Shown piece by piece: positions 7,849 through 17,242 of a stretch of DNA of 64,000 nucleotides (its first letter is position 1; the number at the start of each line of letters is the position of its first letter). The position numbers were made by a program, and so were the translations under genes. The notes under the pieces are model-generated. The model ran no database searches and was not told the DNA's origin. It worked only from the letters and a program-made list of their open reading frames with translations. The DNA is from Caballeronia sp. INDeC2 (GTDB taxonomy: Bacteria; Pseudomonadota; Gammaproteobacteria; Burkholderiales; Burkholderiaceae), in NCBI RefSeq assembly GCF_023631325.1, contig NZ_JALQDG010000047.1, forward strand, positions 1 through 64,000, read 5' to 3'.

Positions 7849-8841
7849 ATGTCAACCTCGACTGACGTCTCCGAAGCTATGTCATTCAGTGAGAACCGCA
7901 CCTATTCCGTGCAAAGTTCCACGGTGATCAAGCATGTCGGAATTATTTTGTACGACGGCTTTTCCTTGCTCGAAGCTGGTACGTTCGTTGAAGCACTGCA
8001 TGTAGCGAACGAGTTGCAATCCGAAGATGCGAACCGCTCGCTGACGTATCGCGTGAATCTCGTATCGGCGCGTGGCGGAACGGTCTCGTGTTCTTCTTCC
8101 ATGTCGGTCTGGACTGAACAGCTCGCCGGCCGTCATTTCGATAGCCTCGATAACCTTATCGTCGCGGGAGGAACCGGTGTCGCGCGCGCATCCGGCGATG
8201 ACAGCCTCATCGACCTCCTGCGACGCGTCAGCGCGAAGCGCGTGAGCATTACCGCAATCGGAAACGGCCACATGCTGCTGTCGGCAGCGGGCGTGGAGCG
8301 GCGCGACTGGCCTTCTATGAAGCAGGGCATTCATATCAAATCGCCCTCCGCACCTCGTCCCGAGCAAGAACGCGATCAAGCTTTGATGACCTCGCTCGCA
8401 CTGCTCAAGAAGGATTTGGGAACGGAACTGGCTGTGCGCGTGGCGGATCGTCTTGGCTCCGGCGGCCATCTTTCGCCGGCGGGTACGTTCGAAGCAATGG
8501 ACGATGCAACGCTTGCAGAGAAGGCGCGTGCATCTGCGCGCTGGCTCGTGCAGAACTGCGCAAAGCCGATATCCGTCGTGGATGCGGCGCGGATATCTTC
8601 GATGAGCGAGCGCAATTTCTTGCGCCTCTTCAAGCGCGAGATCGGCGTTACGCCTTCGAAGTTTCTGCTTCGGGCACGGCTCGACCTCACGTGCAAATTG
8701 CTCGAAAGTAGCGATCTTCCAGTCGATAAGATTGCGCGTCGCACGGGGCTCAGCAACGGAGAGCGACTCTCGAAACTATTTCGCAAGGAATTCGCGATGT
8801 CTCCGACAGAGTTTCGCGCACGAAGCCGTCAGAAGCGCTGA
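7849..8841 (+). CDS. GlxA-family AraC-type transcriptional regulator
   Basis: 330 aa. Residues about 25-190 form a DJ-1/PfpI-like domain (IILYDGFSLLEAGTF, VSARGG, LIVAGGTGV); residues about 225-325 form an AraC-type double helix-turn-helix with MSERNFLRLFKREIG and the second-helix region KIARRTGLSNGERLSKLFRKEF ending in MSPTEFR. The PfpI domain lacks a clear nucleophile elbow, as usual for these regulators, and serves as a sensor. GGAGG precedes ATG 7849. It marks the left edge of the EPS cluster and is a close paralog of the regulator at 30187, at the right edge. Control of the cluster is inferred from position only. Confidence 0.88.
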   Translation: MSTSTDVSEAMSFSENRTYSVQSSTVIKHVGIILYDGFSLLEAGTFVEALHVANELQSEDANRSLTYRVNLVSARGGTVSCSSSMSVWTEQLAGRHFDSLDNLIVAGGTGVARASGDDSLIDLLRRVSAKRVSITAIGNGHMLLSAAGVERRDWPSMKQGIHIKSPSAPRPEQERDQALMTSLALLKKDLGTELAVRVADRLGSGGHLSPAGTFEAMDDATLAEKARASARWLVQNCAKPISVVDAARISSMSERNFLRLFKREIGVTPSKFLLRARLDLTCKLLESSDLPVDKIARRTGLSNGERLSKLFRKEFAMSPTEFRARSRQKR

Positions 8842-8852
8842 CGTAATTGGGA

Positions 8853-10106
8853 CTACGTGGTCGCCTGGTCGCCCACGCTGCGCTTGGCCGACACGCAGTT
8901 CCGGAGCCGCGCCTCGAAGTGCAGAAGGATCGACTCCTTGGAGAGATTGGATACCGCGTATTGCCGGCCGAGCGCGCCGAGATGCTCGCGAAGCGGCCGG
9001 TCATCGGCGAGACGAAGAATGGCGTGAGACAAGGCTATGGGTGATTCGGGTTCCACCGCGAGGCCGACCGAGTTCACGACGTCCCATAACTCGGTGCCTT
9101 GATTCGCCGTCGCGATGACAGGGCGATTACTCGATAACATTGCGCCCAGCTTCGAAGGCATGACGATATCCGCAGCATCCGCGCGTTGTGGAAGCACATG
9201 CATGTCGGCCAGCGCAAGCAGTTCATTGAAGCGGTCTTTGGGTTGCAGATCGAGGAACTTGATATTCGTTAGATCCCTGGCCTTTTCGAGCAAGAAAGCC
9301 TTGGCGGGACCGGCACCACAGATCACGAACACGATATCCTGGCGCCATTGAAGAATCTCCGCAGCATCCGCGATGATTTCCAGACCTTGCTTGAGTCCGA
9401 GATTGCCCGAGTACAGGACGACCTGCACACCGCAACCGATAGCTAACTGCACGCGATACGAGTTGTCCTCGCTATTCGAATGTGCGTGCTGCATATCGAC
9501 CCAGTTCGGAAAGGTGAAGGCTTTCTCGCAGGGAACACCTTTCTGCACGGCTAGCCGAGTCATCGCGGCGCAGGGCGTGGAGACCACATCGGCGCGCGAC
9601 ATCAGCCATTTTTCAACACGCAGCGCGAGTCTTTTAACGGCGTGGCCTTTCAGGATGCCGAGACGAAAAGCGGCATCGACTTCATAGTCCTGCACGTGAA
9701 GCCAGCACGATGCACTGGCAATACGTGCCGCTATCAATGCGACGGGAGATGCGAACAAAGGCGGCTCGACGAGCCACACAGCTTGAGGACGCCACGCAAT
9801 TTGCCATATCGCAGCCGGAATGGCGAAGAACGAGAAGCTCATCAGATGCAACAGGCGCTTAAGTCCGGAAGGGCGCTTCGGACACCAGAAAGGAACGCGT
9901 ATCACGAAGACGTTGTTGAGTCGCTCCGTCATGTATGTTCGAGGGTTATAGCCGGACTGAACGCGCCACTCCGGATAGTACGGAGATGCGGTGATAACCC
10001 GGATCGTGTGCCCGCGCAATGCAAGCCATTCCGCCAGTTCCGCGGAATACTTTCCAATCCCGGTGACCTCGGGGGCATAGTTGAGCGAGATCATCAGCAC
10101 TTTCAT
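8853..10106 (-). CDS. wcaI: WcaI-type glycosyltransferase (GT4)
   Basis: 417 aa GT-B fold glycosyltransferase of the colanic-acid WcaI type. N-terminal acceptor domain opens MKVLMISLNYAPEVTGIGKY; C-terminal nucleotide-sugar domain has VVLYSGNLGLKQGLE, FVICGAGPAK and the VLPQRADAADIVMPSKLGAM donor-binding stretch. Start at ATG 10106 is preferred over ATG 10118 because GGTGG precedes it and family members begin MKV/MKI. First listed of a three-gene leftward set (GT4, acetyltransferase, WcaI) read from about 12.2 kb. Likely adds one residue to the lipid-linked repeat unit on the cytoplasmic side; the donor sugar is unknown. Confidence 0.85.
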   Translation of the reverse strand: MKVLMISLNYAPEVTGIGKYSAELAEWLALRGHTIRVITASPYYPEWRVQSGYNPRTYMTERLNNVFVIRVPFWCPKRPSGLKRLLHLMSFSFFAIPAAIWQIAWRPQAVWLVEPPLFASPVALIAARIASASCWLHVQDYEVDAAFRLGILKGHAVKRLALRVEKWLMSRADVVSTPCAAMTRLAVQKGVPCEKAFTFPNWVDMQHAHSNSEDNSYRVQLAIGCGVQVVLYSGNLGLKQGLEIIADAAEILQWRQDIVFVICGAGPAKAFLLEKARDLTNIKFLDLQPKDRFNELLALADMHVLPQRADAADIVMPSKLGAMLSSNRPVIATANQGTELWDVVNSVGLAVEPESPIALSHAILRLADDRPLREHLGALGRQYAVSNLSKESILLHFEARLRNCVSAKRSVGDQATT

Positions 10107-10163
10107 CGAGCCACCCATGTAGTTGGAGCAGGAAAGTCGAGTGTGCGTCGGGTACGCTGACTT

Positions 10164-10790
10164 TCAATCGAAGCGCTTGCGAAGGAGGCGGCACGGGTTG
10201 CCACCGTAGACGCCCTCGGGCTCGAGCGAACGATGCACGACGGACATCGGCGTGACCACGGCCGAACGGCCGATGGTGACGCCCATTTGCACGACGCAAT
10301 TCGCCGTGATCCAGACGCCGTCTTCGATGATGATCGGCGCGACGCGCAGATTCATCGTCGTGCTCATATCATGCGAACCTGTCGTCAGGAAAGTGCGCTG
10401 CGAAATGCAGACATGCGAGCCGATGCGAACTGGCGCCTGGTTGTAGATCCACGCATCGAAGCCGAACCAGCAGTGATCGCCGACTACGAGATTCCAGGGC
10501 GCCTTCACGCGAATAGCATGCAGGAATCGGCAACCTACGCCGATCCTTGCGCCGAACAGCCGCAAGAGGGCAACGCGCACACTGGAAAAAGGCATAAGTT
10601 TGTTATCGACGATGCAGGCTTCGGCGACGAACCAAAGCAACGCGACAATCGATGAGCGAGTCTTCACATAGTTGCCCTTTCCCGCGCGGCTCAGATCGAT
10701 AACGCCCTTTAAAGTGCGACTGTCGTCGGCTTCAGGAATATGGGATTTGGGGGGCGTCGAGTTGTCGTCGCTCAGCAGTTCCGAGGCCAT
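10164..10790 (-). CDS. wcaF: WcaF-like acetyltransferase (left-handed beta helix)
   Basis: 208 aa. After a variable N-terminus (1-45), a helix-rich region is followed by hexapeptide-repeat coils (VVGDHCWFGFDAWIYNQAPV, IGSHVCISQRTFL, ITANCVVQMGVTIG, GNPCRLL). The histidine in TGSHDMSTT is the probable catalytic base. Matches putative colanic-acid O-acetyltransferases. It sits between two glycosyltransferase genes on the same strand, 18 bp and 57 bp away, so one transcript. Inferred role: O-acetylation of the repeat unit from acetyl-CoA. Confidence 0.85.
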   Translation of the reverse strand: MASELLSDDNSTPPKSHIPEADDSRTLKGVIDLSRAGKGNYVKTRSSIVALLWFVAEACIVDNKLMPFSSVRVALLRLFGARIGVGCRFLHAIRVKAPWNLVVGDHCWFGFDAWIYNQAPVRIGSHVCISQRTFLTTGSHDMSTTMNLRVAPIIIEDGVWITANCVVQMGVTIGRSAVVTPMSVVHRSLEPEGVYGGNPCRLLRKRFD

Positions 10791-10808
10791 ATGAAGTTCC
10801 CGTCGCGC

Positions 10809-12197
10809 TCAGGACGCGCGATTGCCAAGCGACTGTGCAGAGGGCGCCCAGCACATGCGCCGTGCCCGGAACGTCTCCAGTGCGCTCTTGAGCACCGAAA
10901 GCCTTCGTTCATCCGTGAGCGATTCGATACGCCGCTTTCCTCGCTCGACCAATTGCATTCTCAGGTCCGGATCGGTGATAAGCCTTCTAAGCGCGTCGGC
11001 CATGCTGTCCGGATTCAGCAGATCGATGAGAAGTCCCGCGTCGCCGACCTGTTCGCGCAGATTCTTTAGATCGGAATAGAGCACAGGCACACCGAGATGG
11101 AACGCCTCATACGGGGGCAGGTTCGTAGGCCCGAAGTATGTGGGCATCAACAGTGCGATAGCCTGGCGATAGAGGCAGGCCACTTCGTTATCGGACACGA
11201 AGCCGGCGAAGTGGATTCTGTCGGTCAGCCCGAGATCGGCAGCCACGGACCGGACGTAGCTCAGGTTACCGAAGTCGCGCCCCGAGAAGATCGCTCCTAC
11301 CTTGATATTGAAGCGATCTTCGAGACTGCGCAGCCCACGCAAAAGATAAACGTGGTTCTTGTGCGGCCAGAACTGAGCCGGATAGTAGACGTAGTCGCAA
11401 CTCAAACCGTATTTAGCTTTGATATCGACAAAGCGATCCGGATGATCGACCTCGTGCTCGGAAAGCTGCGTTCCGATTGCGGGAGAGAAGGGGATCACGT
11501 GAACGCGTTCCACATCGACGGCATAGCGCCGGACTACGTTATCGCGACCCGCTTCCGAATCGACAACGATCCCGGTCGCCTTCTTCAGCGCACGTTGATA
11601 GATGTATTCGCGGCGTTCGAACTCGCCGGCACAGCGCACCTCCGGAAACTCCACTTCGTCCCGATGTGCGAGGTCCCATACCGTGTAGAGATAGCTGAAG
11701 TGCGTGGTCACGAGAGCAAGATAAGACGGTCCCGTGAAATAGACCAGATCCGCGCCCGCATTCCGCAGACACCGATCCAGCCAATTGAAGTAGATGTTCT
11801 TCTTGAGCAATGCCGGCGGATTCAACTGACGCCACATCACATGAAGACGAGCGAGCAGCCGCTGCCAGCGTCGAACGGGGACGAATCGAGCGTCTACGCC
11901 GCAACGATGCAGTTCTTCGATCGCGGACCGACGCGTCGTAATGAAAGTCACGGTACAGAGTTCGGGCGGCAGGCGCTTCACTAGAAGCGCTGCATTGGTT
12001 GCCTGCTGAAAGCCGCCGCCTACCGAGCTGTCCAGTTCGAGAAAGACCACCATCCGGATGGGCCTGACTTGAAAACGGGCGGCAACACGATCCGTTCCGC
12101 TCGCGTGTTCACGATAATCGACGCGGTGCTGGGCAAGTCGGGGAACAGCCAGATCACCTTCGAAGGTAGCGTTCGTAACGGCGCGCTTGGACAGCAT
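10809..12197 (-). CDS. Glycosyltransferase family 4
   Basis: 462 aa. The conserved fold starts at MVVFLELDSSVGGGFQQ (Met at 12053) and shows the GT4 nucleotide-sugar domain: YVYYPAQFWPHKNHVYLLRGL, VGAIFSGRDFG, RIHFAGFVSDNEVACLYRQA, and PPYEAFHLGVPVLYSD, the EX7E-like donor loop. Starts at GTG 12263, ATG 12197 and ATG 12053 are possible; 12197 is preferred for the GGGGGA ahead of it, leaving an unusual 48-residue leader. First gene of the leftward set, divergent from the next glycosyltransferase across about 320 bp. Acceptor and donor unknown. Confidence 0.82.
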   Translation of the reverse strand: MLSKRAVTNATFEGDLAVPRLAQHRVDYREHASGTDRVAARFQVRPIRMVVFLELDSSVGGGFQQATNAALLVKRLPPELCTVTFITTRRSAIEELHRCGVDARFVPVRRWQRLLARLHVMWRQLNPPALLKKNIYFNWLDRCLRNAGADLVYFTGPSYLALVTTHFSYLYTVWDLAHRDEVEFPEVRCAGEFERREYIYQRALKKATGIVVDSEAGRDNVVRRYAVDVERVHVIPFSPAIGTQLSEHEVDHPDRFVDIKAKYGLSCDYVYYPAQFWPHKNHVYLLRGLRSLEDRFNIKVGAIFSGRDFGNLSYVRSVAADLGLTDRIHFAGFVSDNEVACLYRQAIALLMPTYFGPTNLPPYEAFHLGVPVLYSDLKNLREQVGDAGLLIDLLNPDSMADALRRLITDPDLRMQLVERGKRRIESLTDERRLSVLKSALETFRARRMCWAPSAQSLGNRAS

Positions 12198-12518
12198 ATC
12201 TTCAGTTCCCCCGCAAAAGGATGCGCATGTCGCGCTCACGTGCTCGTTGACGGCGTTCGTCACGCAGCGACTCGGCTTTGTCCAGACCTTCGGTCGCTGA
12301 CTCGTCCAACGATAGCGTCCGGCATATGTGCCGGACTCGTTCTGACCGATGTCGGCAAGACGTTGGCTGACCGATAGGGCGAACGCGCGTGTAGATAGGC
12401 AGCCAAAAGCTTGATGATTTCCGCCAATGGCGCTTGCCTGGCAGAACGGACACTACGATGGCTATCCGAGAGAAGTTCAATTCGGCATCGGAAAGCAACT
12501 GCGCATCGGAGGATGTCT
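12198..12518. other. Divergent promoter region inside the EPS cluster
   Basis: About 320 bp between two divergently read glycosyltransferase genes. No separate gene is supported; open frames here are extensions of the neighbours. It is likely to contain the promoters of both arms of the cluster. Confidence 0.45.
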
Positions 12519-13679
12519 TTGAAAACGCTCCACATCATTCCGTCGATCGAGGCGCGGTCGGGTGGTCCAGCCGAAGCCGTAAAGAGACTCGCAACAGAAC
12601 TACGGGTTTCCGGACACACGATCGATATCGTCTGTCTCGACTCGTCGGTACGCGCCGATAAGACCGATGATGTCGCGTTCGAACGCGTCGTGCGCCTTGG
12701 CCACTACGCAGGCAAGTATGCACTGAGCTTCCGCCTGGTTCGATGGCTGATTCAGCACGGCAGACAATACGATGCAATCGTCGTGGACGGAATCTGGCAG
12801 TTCCATAGCGCGGCAGTCGTGTTTTCGCTGCATCCGAAAAAGATCCCTTATTTCGTGATGCCCCACGGCATGCTCGATCCGTGGTTCAACACTGGTCACC
12901 CGCTGAAGTACGCGAAGAAGCTTGTCTATTGGTTCTTCGTTGAACGTCATGTGGTCGGCAACGCAAAAGGCGTGTTGTTCACGACAGAAAGCGAGCGCGA
13001 ACTGGCGCGCAAGTCTTTTCCGCTATACACGGCCAAAGAAACCATGATGACGATCGGAACGGCGCCGCCGCCTTCGATCGAGATGACGGAGGTCGAGAAA
13101 TGGCGCTCTTTCCCCGAAGCGGATAACAAGAAGCTCATTCTGTTTCTCGGGCGGCTCCATGAAAAGAAGGGCTGCGACTTGCTGATCCGCGCCTTTCACG
13201 ATCTCGGCAACTCAACGAACGACTATCGACTCGTCATCGCCGGACCGGATAACAATGGCCTCGCGGCGAAGCTGCGTCGTGAAGCGGAACGGCTCGGGAT
13301 CAGTGAAAGAATGACCTGGCTGGACATGGTAAAAGGCGCGGACAAGTGGTCCTTGTTGCGTGCGGCCGACGTCATGGTATTGCCTTCGCATCAGGAGAAC
13401 TTCGGGGTCGTGGTGGCCGAAGCGCTCGCGTGCGGAGTGCCGGTGCTCTTGACTGACAAAGTCGGCATCTGGCAAGAGGTGGTTGCCTATGGCGCGGGCC
13501 TCGCAGACGAAGATACGCAGCAGGGCGTCACGCGTCTGCTCGCGCAATGGACAAGCTTGCCGGACGATGCGAAGGCTGCGATGCGAGCGGCCGCGAAGCG
13601 GTGCTTCAATGATCGCTTTCACGTTTCCCGCGTTGCTCAGGACTATGTCGCGTTGATGAGCGGTCGGACCGGATCGTAA
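12519..13679 (+). CDS. Glycosyltransferase family 4
   Basis: 386 aa GT-B enzyme. N-terminus KTLHIIPSIEARSGGPAEAV is the standard GT4 acceptor-domain opening; the C-terminal half has ILFLGRLHEKKGCDLLIRAF, and the donor loop VLPSHQENFGVVVAEALACG with both EX7E glutamates. TTG 12519 is taken as the start because GGAGG (12508-12512) is 6 nt before it and only abuts the in-frame ATG 12513; homologs also begin MKxLHI. First gene of the long rightward arm. Donor sugar unknown. Confidence 0.85.
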   Translation: MKTLHIIPSIEARSGGPAEAVKRLATELRVSGHTIDIVCLDSSVRADKTDDVAFERVVRLGHYAGKYALSFRLVRWLIQHGRQYDAIVVDGIWQFHSAAVVFSLHPKKIPYFVMPHGMLDPWFNTGHPLKYAKKLVYWFFVERHVVGNAKGVLFTTESERELARKSFPLYTAKETMMTIGTAPPPSIEMTEVEKWRSFPEADNKKLILFLGRLHEKKGCDLLIRAFHDLGNSTNDYRLVIAGPDNNGLAAKLRREAERLGISERMTWLDMVKGADKWSLLRAADVMVLPSHQENFGVVVAEALACGVPVLLTDKVGIWQEVVAYGAGLADEDTQQGVTRLLAQWTSLPDDAKAAMRAAAKRCFNDRFHVSRVAQDYVALMSGRTGS

Positions 13680-13883
13680 GTGAACGCTTCGAACGTGCAA
13701 GTGCCGTACAAGGTTATCGGCCAGGTGAACCCGCGAATCGGTCAACACCTTGCCAGATTCCGTCACCGGATGGCGAACGAAGTGCCATAGCCGCTATTCT
13801 CGATTTACGAAGTTGCGCGCTTTCGCCTCCGCCTCTCGTTTTAAAGCGCGGTCCGGGCCGGACATCTTTAGTCGGAATACATC

Positions 13884-14333
13884 ATGGGGCTACTCTTGGC
13901 CGAGCACGACACCGTGGTTGAAAAAGGCATCGACATCATTGCTCATGACGGTGTCACGCTGGCTCTGATCATCCGCGACTCGTTCTCGAAAGAGGGGGTC
14001 AATTTCTTCACGCCTCGTGAATACTCGCAGCAGCTCGCGCATATGGAGCATGCCGCCGGAACGAAGATATCGGCTCACGTACACAACGTGATGGCGCGCG
14101 AAGTCAAGCTGACTCAAGAGGTTCTGCTCATCAAACGAGGCCGCGTTCGCGTCGATCTATACGGCTCGAATCTGCACTATGTGACGAGCAGGACGCTCGG
14201 ACCGGGCGATGTGATCCTGCTGTCCGCCGGCGGGCACGGCTTCGAGATACTCGAGGACGCCGCGTTCATCGAGGTGAAGCAGGGACCCTACATGGGCGAT
14301 CAAGACAAGGTCCGATTCGAACCGCGCGTCTAG
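13884..14333 (+). CDS. Cupin-fold protein of polysaccharide loci
   Basis: 149 aa, one cupin barrel: HVHN in KISAHVHNVMAREVK (probable metal histidines), EVLLIKRGRVRVDLYG, GPGDVILLSAGGHGFEIL and the closing VKQGPYMGDQDKVRF. This family recurs in LPS and capsule clusters with sugar-nucleotide aminotransferases, but its reaction is not established; epimerase/isomerase-like or regulatory roles are possible. It is followed by gmd 75 bp on, with GAGGAGA before that gene, and probably shares its transcript. Confidence 0.75.
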   Translation: MGLLLAEHDTVVEKGIDIIAHDGVTLALIIRDSFSKEGVNFFTPREYSQQLAHMEHAAGTKISAHVHNVMAREVKLTQEVLLIKRGRVRVDLYGSNLHYVTSRTLGPGDVILLSAGGHGFEILEDAAFIEVKQGPYMGDQDKVRFEPRV

Positions 14334-14408
14334 AACCGTGACGATACCGGCATCCAGACCGTTCGAACGAATTCCGAACGTGACATAAGCAAACGAGGAG
14401 AAGAGACG

Positions 14409-15527
14409 ATGTCGAACAAGGTCGCGCTGGTCACCGGGATCACCGGTCAGGATGGTTCTTATCTCGCCCAGTTTCTGCTCGACAAGGGATACGAGGTGCA
14501 CGGCGTAAAGCGCCGCTCGTCGCTTTTCAACACCGATCGAATCGATCATCTGTACGAAGACGATCATGTAGCGCAGCGGCGTTTTCATTTGCATCACGGT
14601 GACCTGACTGATTCGTCGAGCATCCTGCGCATCATTCAGCGCGTGCAACCGGACGAGATCTATAACCTGGCCGCGCAAAGTCACGTCGCGGTCTCCTTCG
14701 AGGAACCCGAGTACACGGCGAACGCCGATGGTCTGGGCGCCTTGCGGATACTCGAGGCAATGCGCATATTGGGCCTCGAAAAGAGCGCTCGTTTCTATCA
14801 GGCATCGACGTCGGAGTTATATGGGCTCGTCAGAGAGATACCTCAACGCGAATCCACGCCGTTCTATCCCCGCAGCCCGTATGCCGTTGCGAAGTTATAC
14901 GCGTACTGGATCACGGTGAATTATCGCGAGGCTTACGGCATATACGCGTGCAATGGAATTCTGTTCAACCACGAATCGCCGGTTCGTGGAGAGACGTTCG
15001 TCACGCGCAAGATCACGCGAGCCATCGCTCGCATCGCGATCGGATCGCAGGATTGTCTTTATCTCGGCAATCTTGGCGCGATGCGCGATTGGGGCCACGC
15101 ACGTGATTACGTTCAGATGCAATGGCTCATGCTCCAGCAATCCGAACCGGAAGATTTCGTGATCGCGTCGGGCGTTCAATACAGCGTGAGGGAGTTCGTT
15201 CAGCAGGCGGCGTCCGAACTCGGAATCACGCTTCGCTTCGAAGGCGATGGTGTCGAAGAGGTCGGAGTCGTGGAGCGCGTCACCAGCAAGGAATGCCGCG
15301 TTGCGCCAGGTACGGTGATCGTGCGGGTCGATCCTCGATACTTCAGGCCGACCGAAGTGGAGACCTTGCTGGGCGATCCGTCGAACGCGCACGCGAAGCT
15401 TGGATGGGCACCGACAGTGACCTTCCCCGCGCTCGTGAAAGAGATGGTGTTGTCCGACTATCAGATAGCGAAGCGGGACGCATTGATCACGTTGGCGGGT
15501 TATCGGGCGCTCGAACATCACGAGTAA
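14409..15527 (+). CDS. gmd: GDP-mannose 4,6-dehydratase
   Basis: 372 aa extended SDR enzyme converting GDP-D-mannose to GDP-4-keto-6-deoxy-D-mannose in the cytoplasm. Visible are the NAD(P)-binding GITGQDGSYLAQ, GVKRRSS, the serine/threonine of YQASTSELYG, the active YxxxK in SPYAVAKLYAYW, and NHESPVRGETFVTRKIT near the sugar-nucleotide site. Length is normal for the family. GAGGAGA precedes ATG 14409. Its product can feed both Fcl (GDP-L-fucose, at 23564) and the perosamine-synthase-like enzyme (24834), making it the branch point of this cluster. Confidence 0.95.
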   Translation: MSNKVALVTGITGQDGSYLAQFLLDKGYEVHGVKRRSSLFNTDRIDHLYEDDHVAQRRFHLHHGDLTDSSSILRIIQRVQPDEIYNLAAQSHVAVSFEEPEYTANADGLGALRILEAMRILGLEKSARFYQASTSELYGLVREIPQRESTPFYPRSPYAVAKLYAYWITVNYREAYGIYACNGILFNHESPVRGETFVTRKITRAIARIAIGSQDCLYLGNLGAMRDWGHARDYVQMQWLMLQQSEPEDFVIASGVQYSVREFVQQAASELGITLRFEGDGVEEVGVVERVTSKECRVAPGTVIVRVDPRYFRPTEVETLLGDPSNAHAKLGWAPTVTFPALVKEMVLSDYQIAKRDALITLAGYRALEHHE

Positions 15528-15655
15528 AGACGAAACCGCAGGGACAAGGCGAACATGTGATCGAGAGAGGCCATGCACACGATAAAGATCGAAGATGGGG
15601 CAGGCATGAGCCGCGGATCTTGTCTGCCAGACACGACGGCCACGTGCCTCTAACG

Positions 15656-17092
15656 ATGCCACCGCCTCTGGCCGCTTCGCGCCGAATGTTCTTCGCGATG
15701 TCCTCGCGTCTGTTCGAGATGCTGCCGTTCGGCGTGGGCAGATCCGAAGGGCGCGACAGGGATCGATACCGTCGCGCCGCACTCACGATCGCCTGCAACG
15801 TCTGCAGCTCGGGCCTCGCGTTCGTCGTGCTGATTGCGTCCGTGTCGTGGACGCTCCCGTATCTCGGCGAGCAGCGTTTCGGCGTATGGATGACGTTTTC
15901 GAGCCTCGCTGCAACGCTTTCGATGCTCGATTTCGGCATCGGCAACGCGCTTCTGAATCTCGTCGCGGGAGCGCGAGCGGGCGATGACGCTCGTCGCATC
16001 CGTGAACTGATCACACATGGCGTCCTGCTGTTGGGTCTCGTCGGCGCGATCTCCGCGGTATGCCTGTATGTGGCGCTCCACGTGATCGACTTGCGCCTGA
16101 TGTTTGATTATCGCGCGGACGCTGCCGATGAAACGCTCGTTGCCGTGACGCTCTTCCTTGTCCTGATCTGCCTGAACATTCCATTGGGCGGTGTCAAGCG
16201 AGTGTGTCACGGGCTTCAGCGGGGCTGGGAGCAGCATATCGTAAGCTCCATAGGCTATCTGATCTCGCTTCCGCTGTTGTACTGGTGTTGTCTGCATCAC
16301 GCGTCGATTCCATGGCTCTTGAGCGTCACCTACGGTATTCAGGTCGGCATGTCGATTTGCCTCGTGCTCCGACTCTACCGGCAAGGACTGCTGCAAGGCT
16401 GGTCAGAAGCGGCGCGCGGCACCATGTGGCGCGATTCTAAAAAAATTCTCAGCATGGGATCGTTGTTCTTCGGATTGCAGGTGGGCGTCATGTGCGCAAG
16501 TGGCTTCGATGCGCTTATCGTCGCAAAACTGCTCGGGGTGGCGGAGGTCGCGAAGCTTGCGGTCGCGCAGCGGCTATTCCAATTCCTCACAGTGGGCATC
16601 TCGATGTTGACGGTTCCCCTGTGGGGCCTTTACGCCGATGCCAAGGCGCGAGGCGACACACACTTCCTTTCGATGACGCTGAAGCTATCGATGCTAGGCA
16701 CCGGCGCAATCGCAATGGTGATCAGTGGATTGATATTCGCGTCGTCTCCGTGGCTTCTGAGCAAGTGGGTCGGCAATCACCTCAGCATTCCAGTGGCGCT
16801 TCTCTGCGCAGTCGCTGTCATGTCGGTAGTCGATGCATTCGGCAACGCGTTCGGGATCTTCCTCAATGGAGTTGGCGAGCTGAAATCTCAATTGGTCGCG
16901 GTCGGCGTGAGCTGCACGATCGCGGTATCGCTAAAGTTCTGGCTCGTGTCGACGTTTCATGAAGTCGCGTGGGTCGTGTGGTCGACGGTGATAGCAAGCA
17001 TCGTGTCGGATTACTGCGTCTACCTGAGCCTGTTCAGAAGGCGCATATTCTCGCACCTGCGCGTGCCCGTCGACCGAGGCGCGAAGGCATAG
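15656..17092 (+). CDS. wzx: Wzx-type polysaccharide flippase
   Basis: 478 aa with about 12 hydrophobic segments in the two-bundle pattern of the MOP/Wzx family, beginning near LTIACNVCSSGLAFVVLIAS. Predicted to move undecaprenyl-linked repeat units across the inner membrane. The start is uncertain: ATG 15656, 15686 and 15698 are all in frame without a strong ribosome site. It lies 128 bp after gmd and is followed by the chain-length/co-polymerase gene, the usual Wzx/Wzy order. Confidence 0.82.
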   Translation: MPPPLAASRRMFFAMSSRLFEMLPFGVGRSEGRDRDRYRRAALTIACNVCSSGLAFVVLIASVSWTLPYLGEQRFGVWMTFSSLAATLSMLDFGIGNALLNLVAGARAGDDARRIRELITHGVLLLGLVGAISAVCLYVALHVIDLRLMFDYRADAADETLVAVTLFLVLICLNIPLGGVKRVCHGLQRGWEQHIVSSIGYLISLPLLYWCCLHHASIPWLLSVTYGIQVGMSICLVLRLYRQGLLQGWSEAARGTMWRDSKKILSMGSLFFGLQVGVMCASGFDALIVAKLLGVAEVAKLAVAQRLFQFLTVGISMLTVPLWGLYADAKARGDTHFLSMTLKLSMLGTGAIAMVISGLIFASSPWLLSKWVGNHLSIPVALLCAVAVMSVVDAFGNAFGIFLNGVGELKSQLVAVGVSCTIAVSLKFWLVSTFHEVAWVVWSTVIASIVSDYCVYLSLFRRRIFSHLRVPVDRGAKA

Positions 17093-17242
17093 GCGACGTG
17101 ACATTCGCGCCATTTTCTTGCCACATTCGGTCAGGCGCGCGGGCAAACAGCGTCGCTAGCTACATTTGAAGTAGTCGGAGCCGTTGGAGTATGTGGTCAG
17201 CATGACGTGAATCTTTCCTTGTCGATTGCTGGAGCGCTACAG

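Noticed and set aside
7455..7865. Short genes in the AT-rich leader before the first GlxA-type regulator
   Set aside because: No good ribosome sites, no family features; the frames look like chance openings in AT-rich DNA.
15122..15655. Extension of the flippase frame upstream through gmd
   Set aside because: It overlaps gmd in another frame and has no transporter features.
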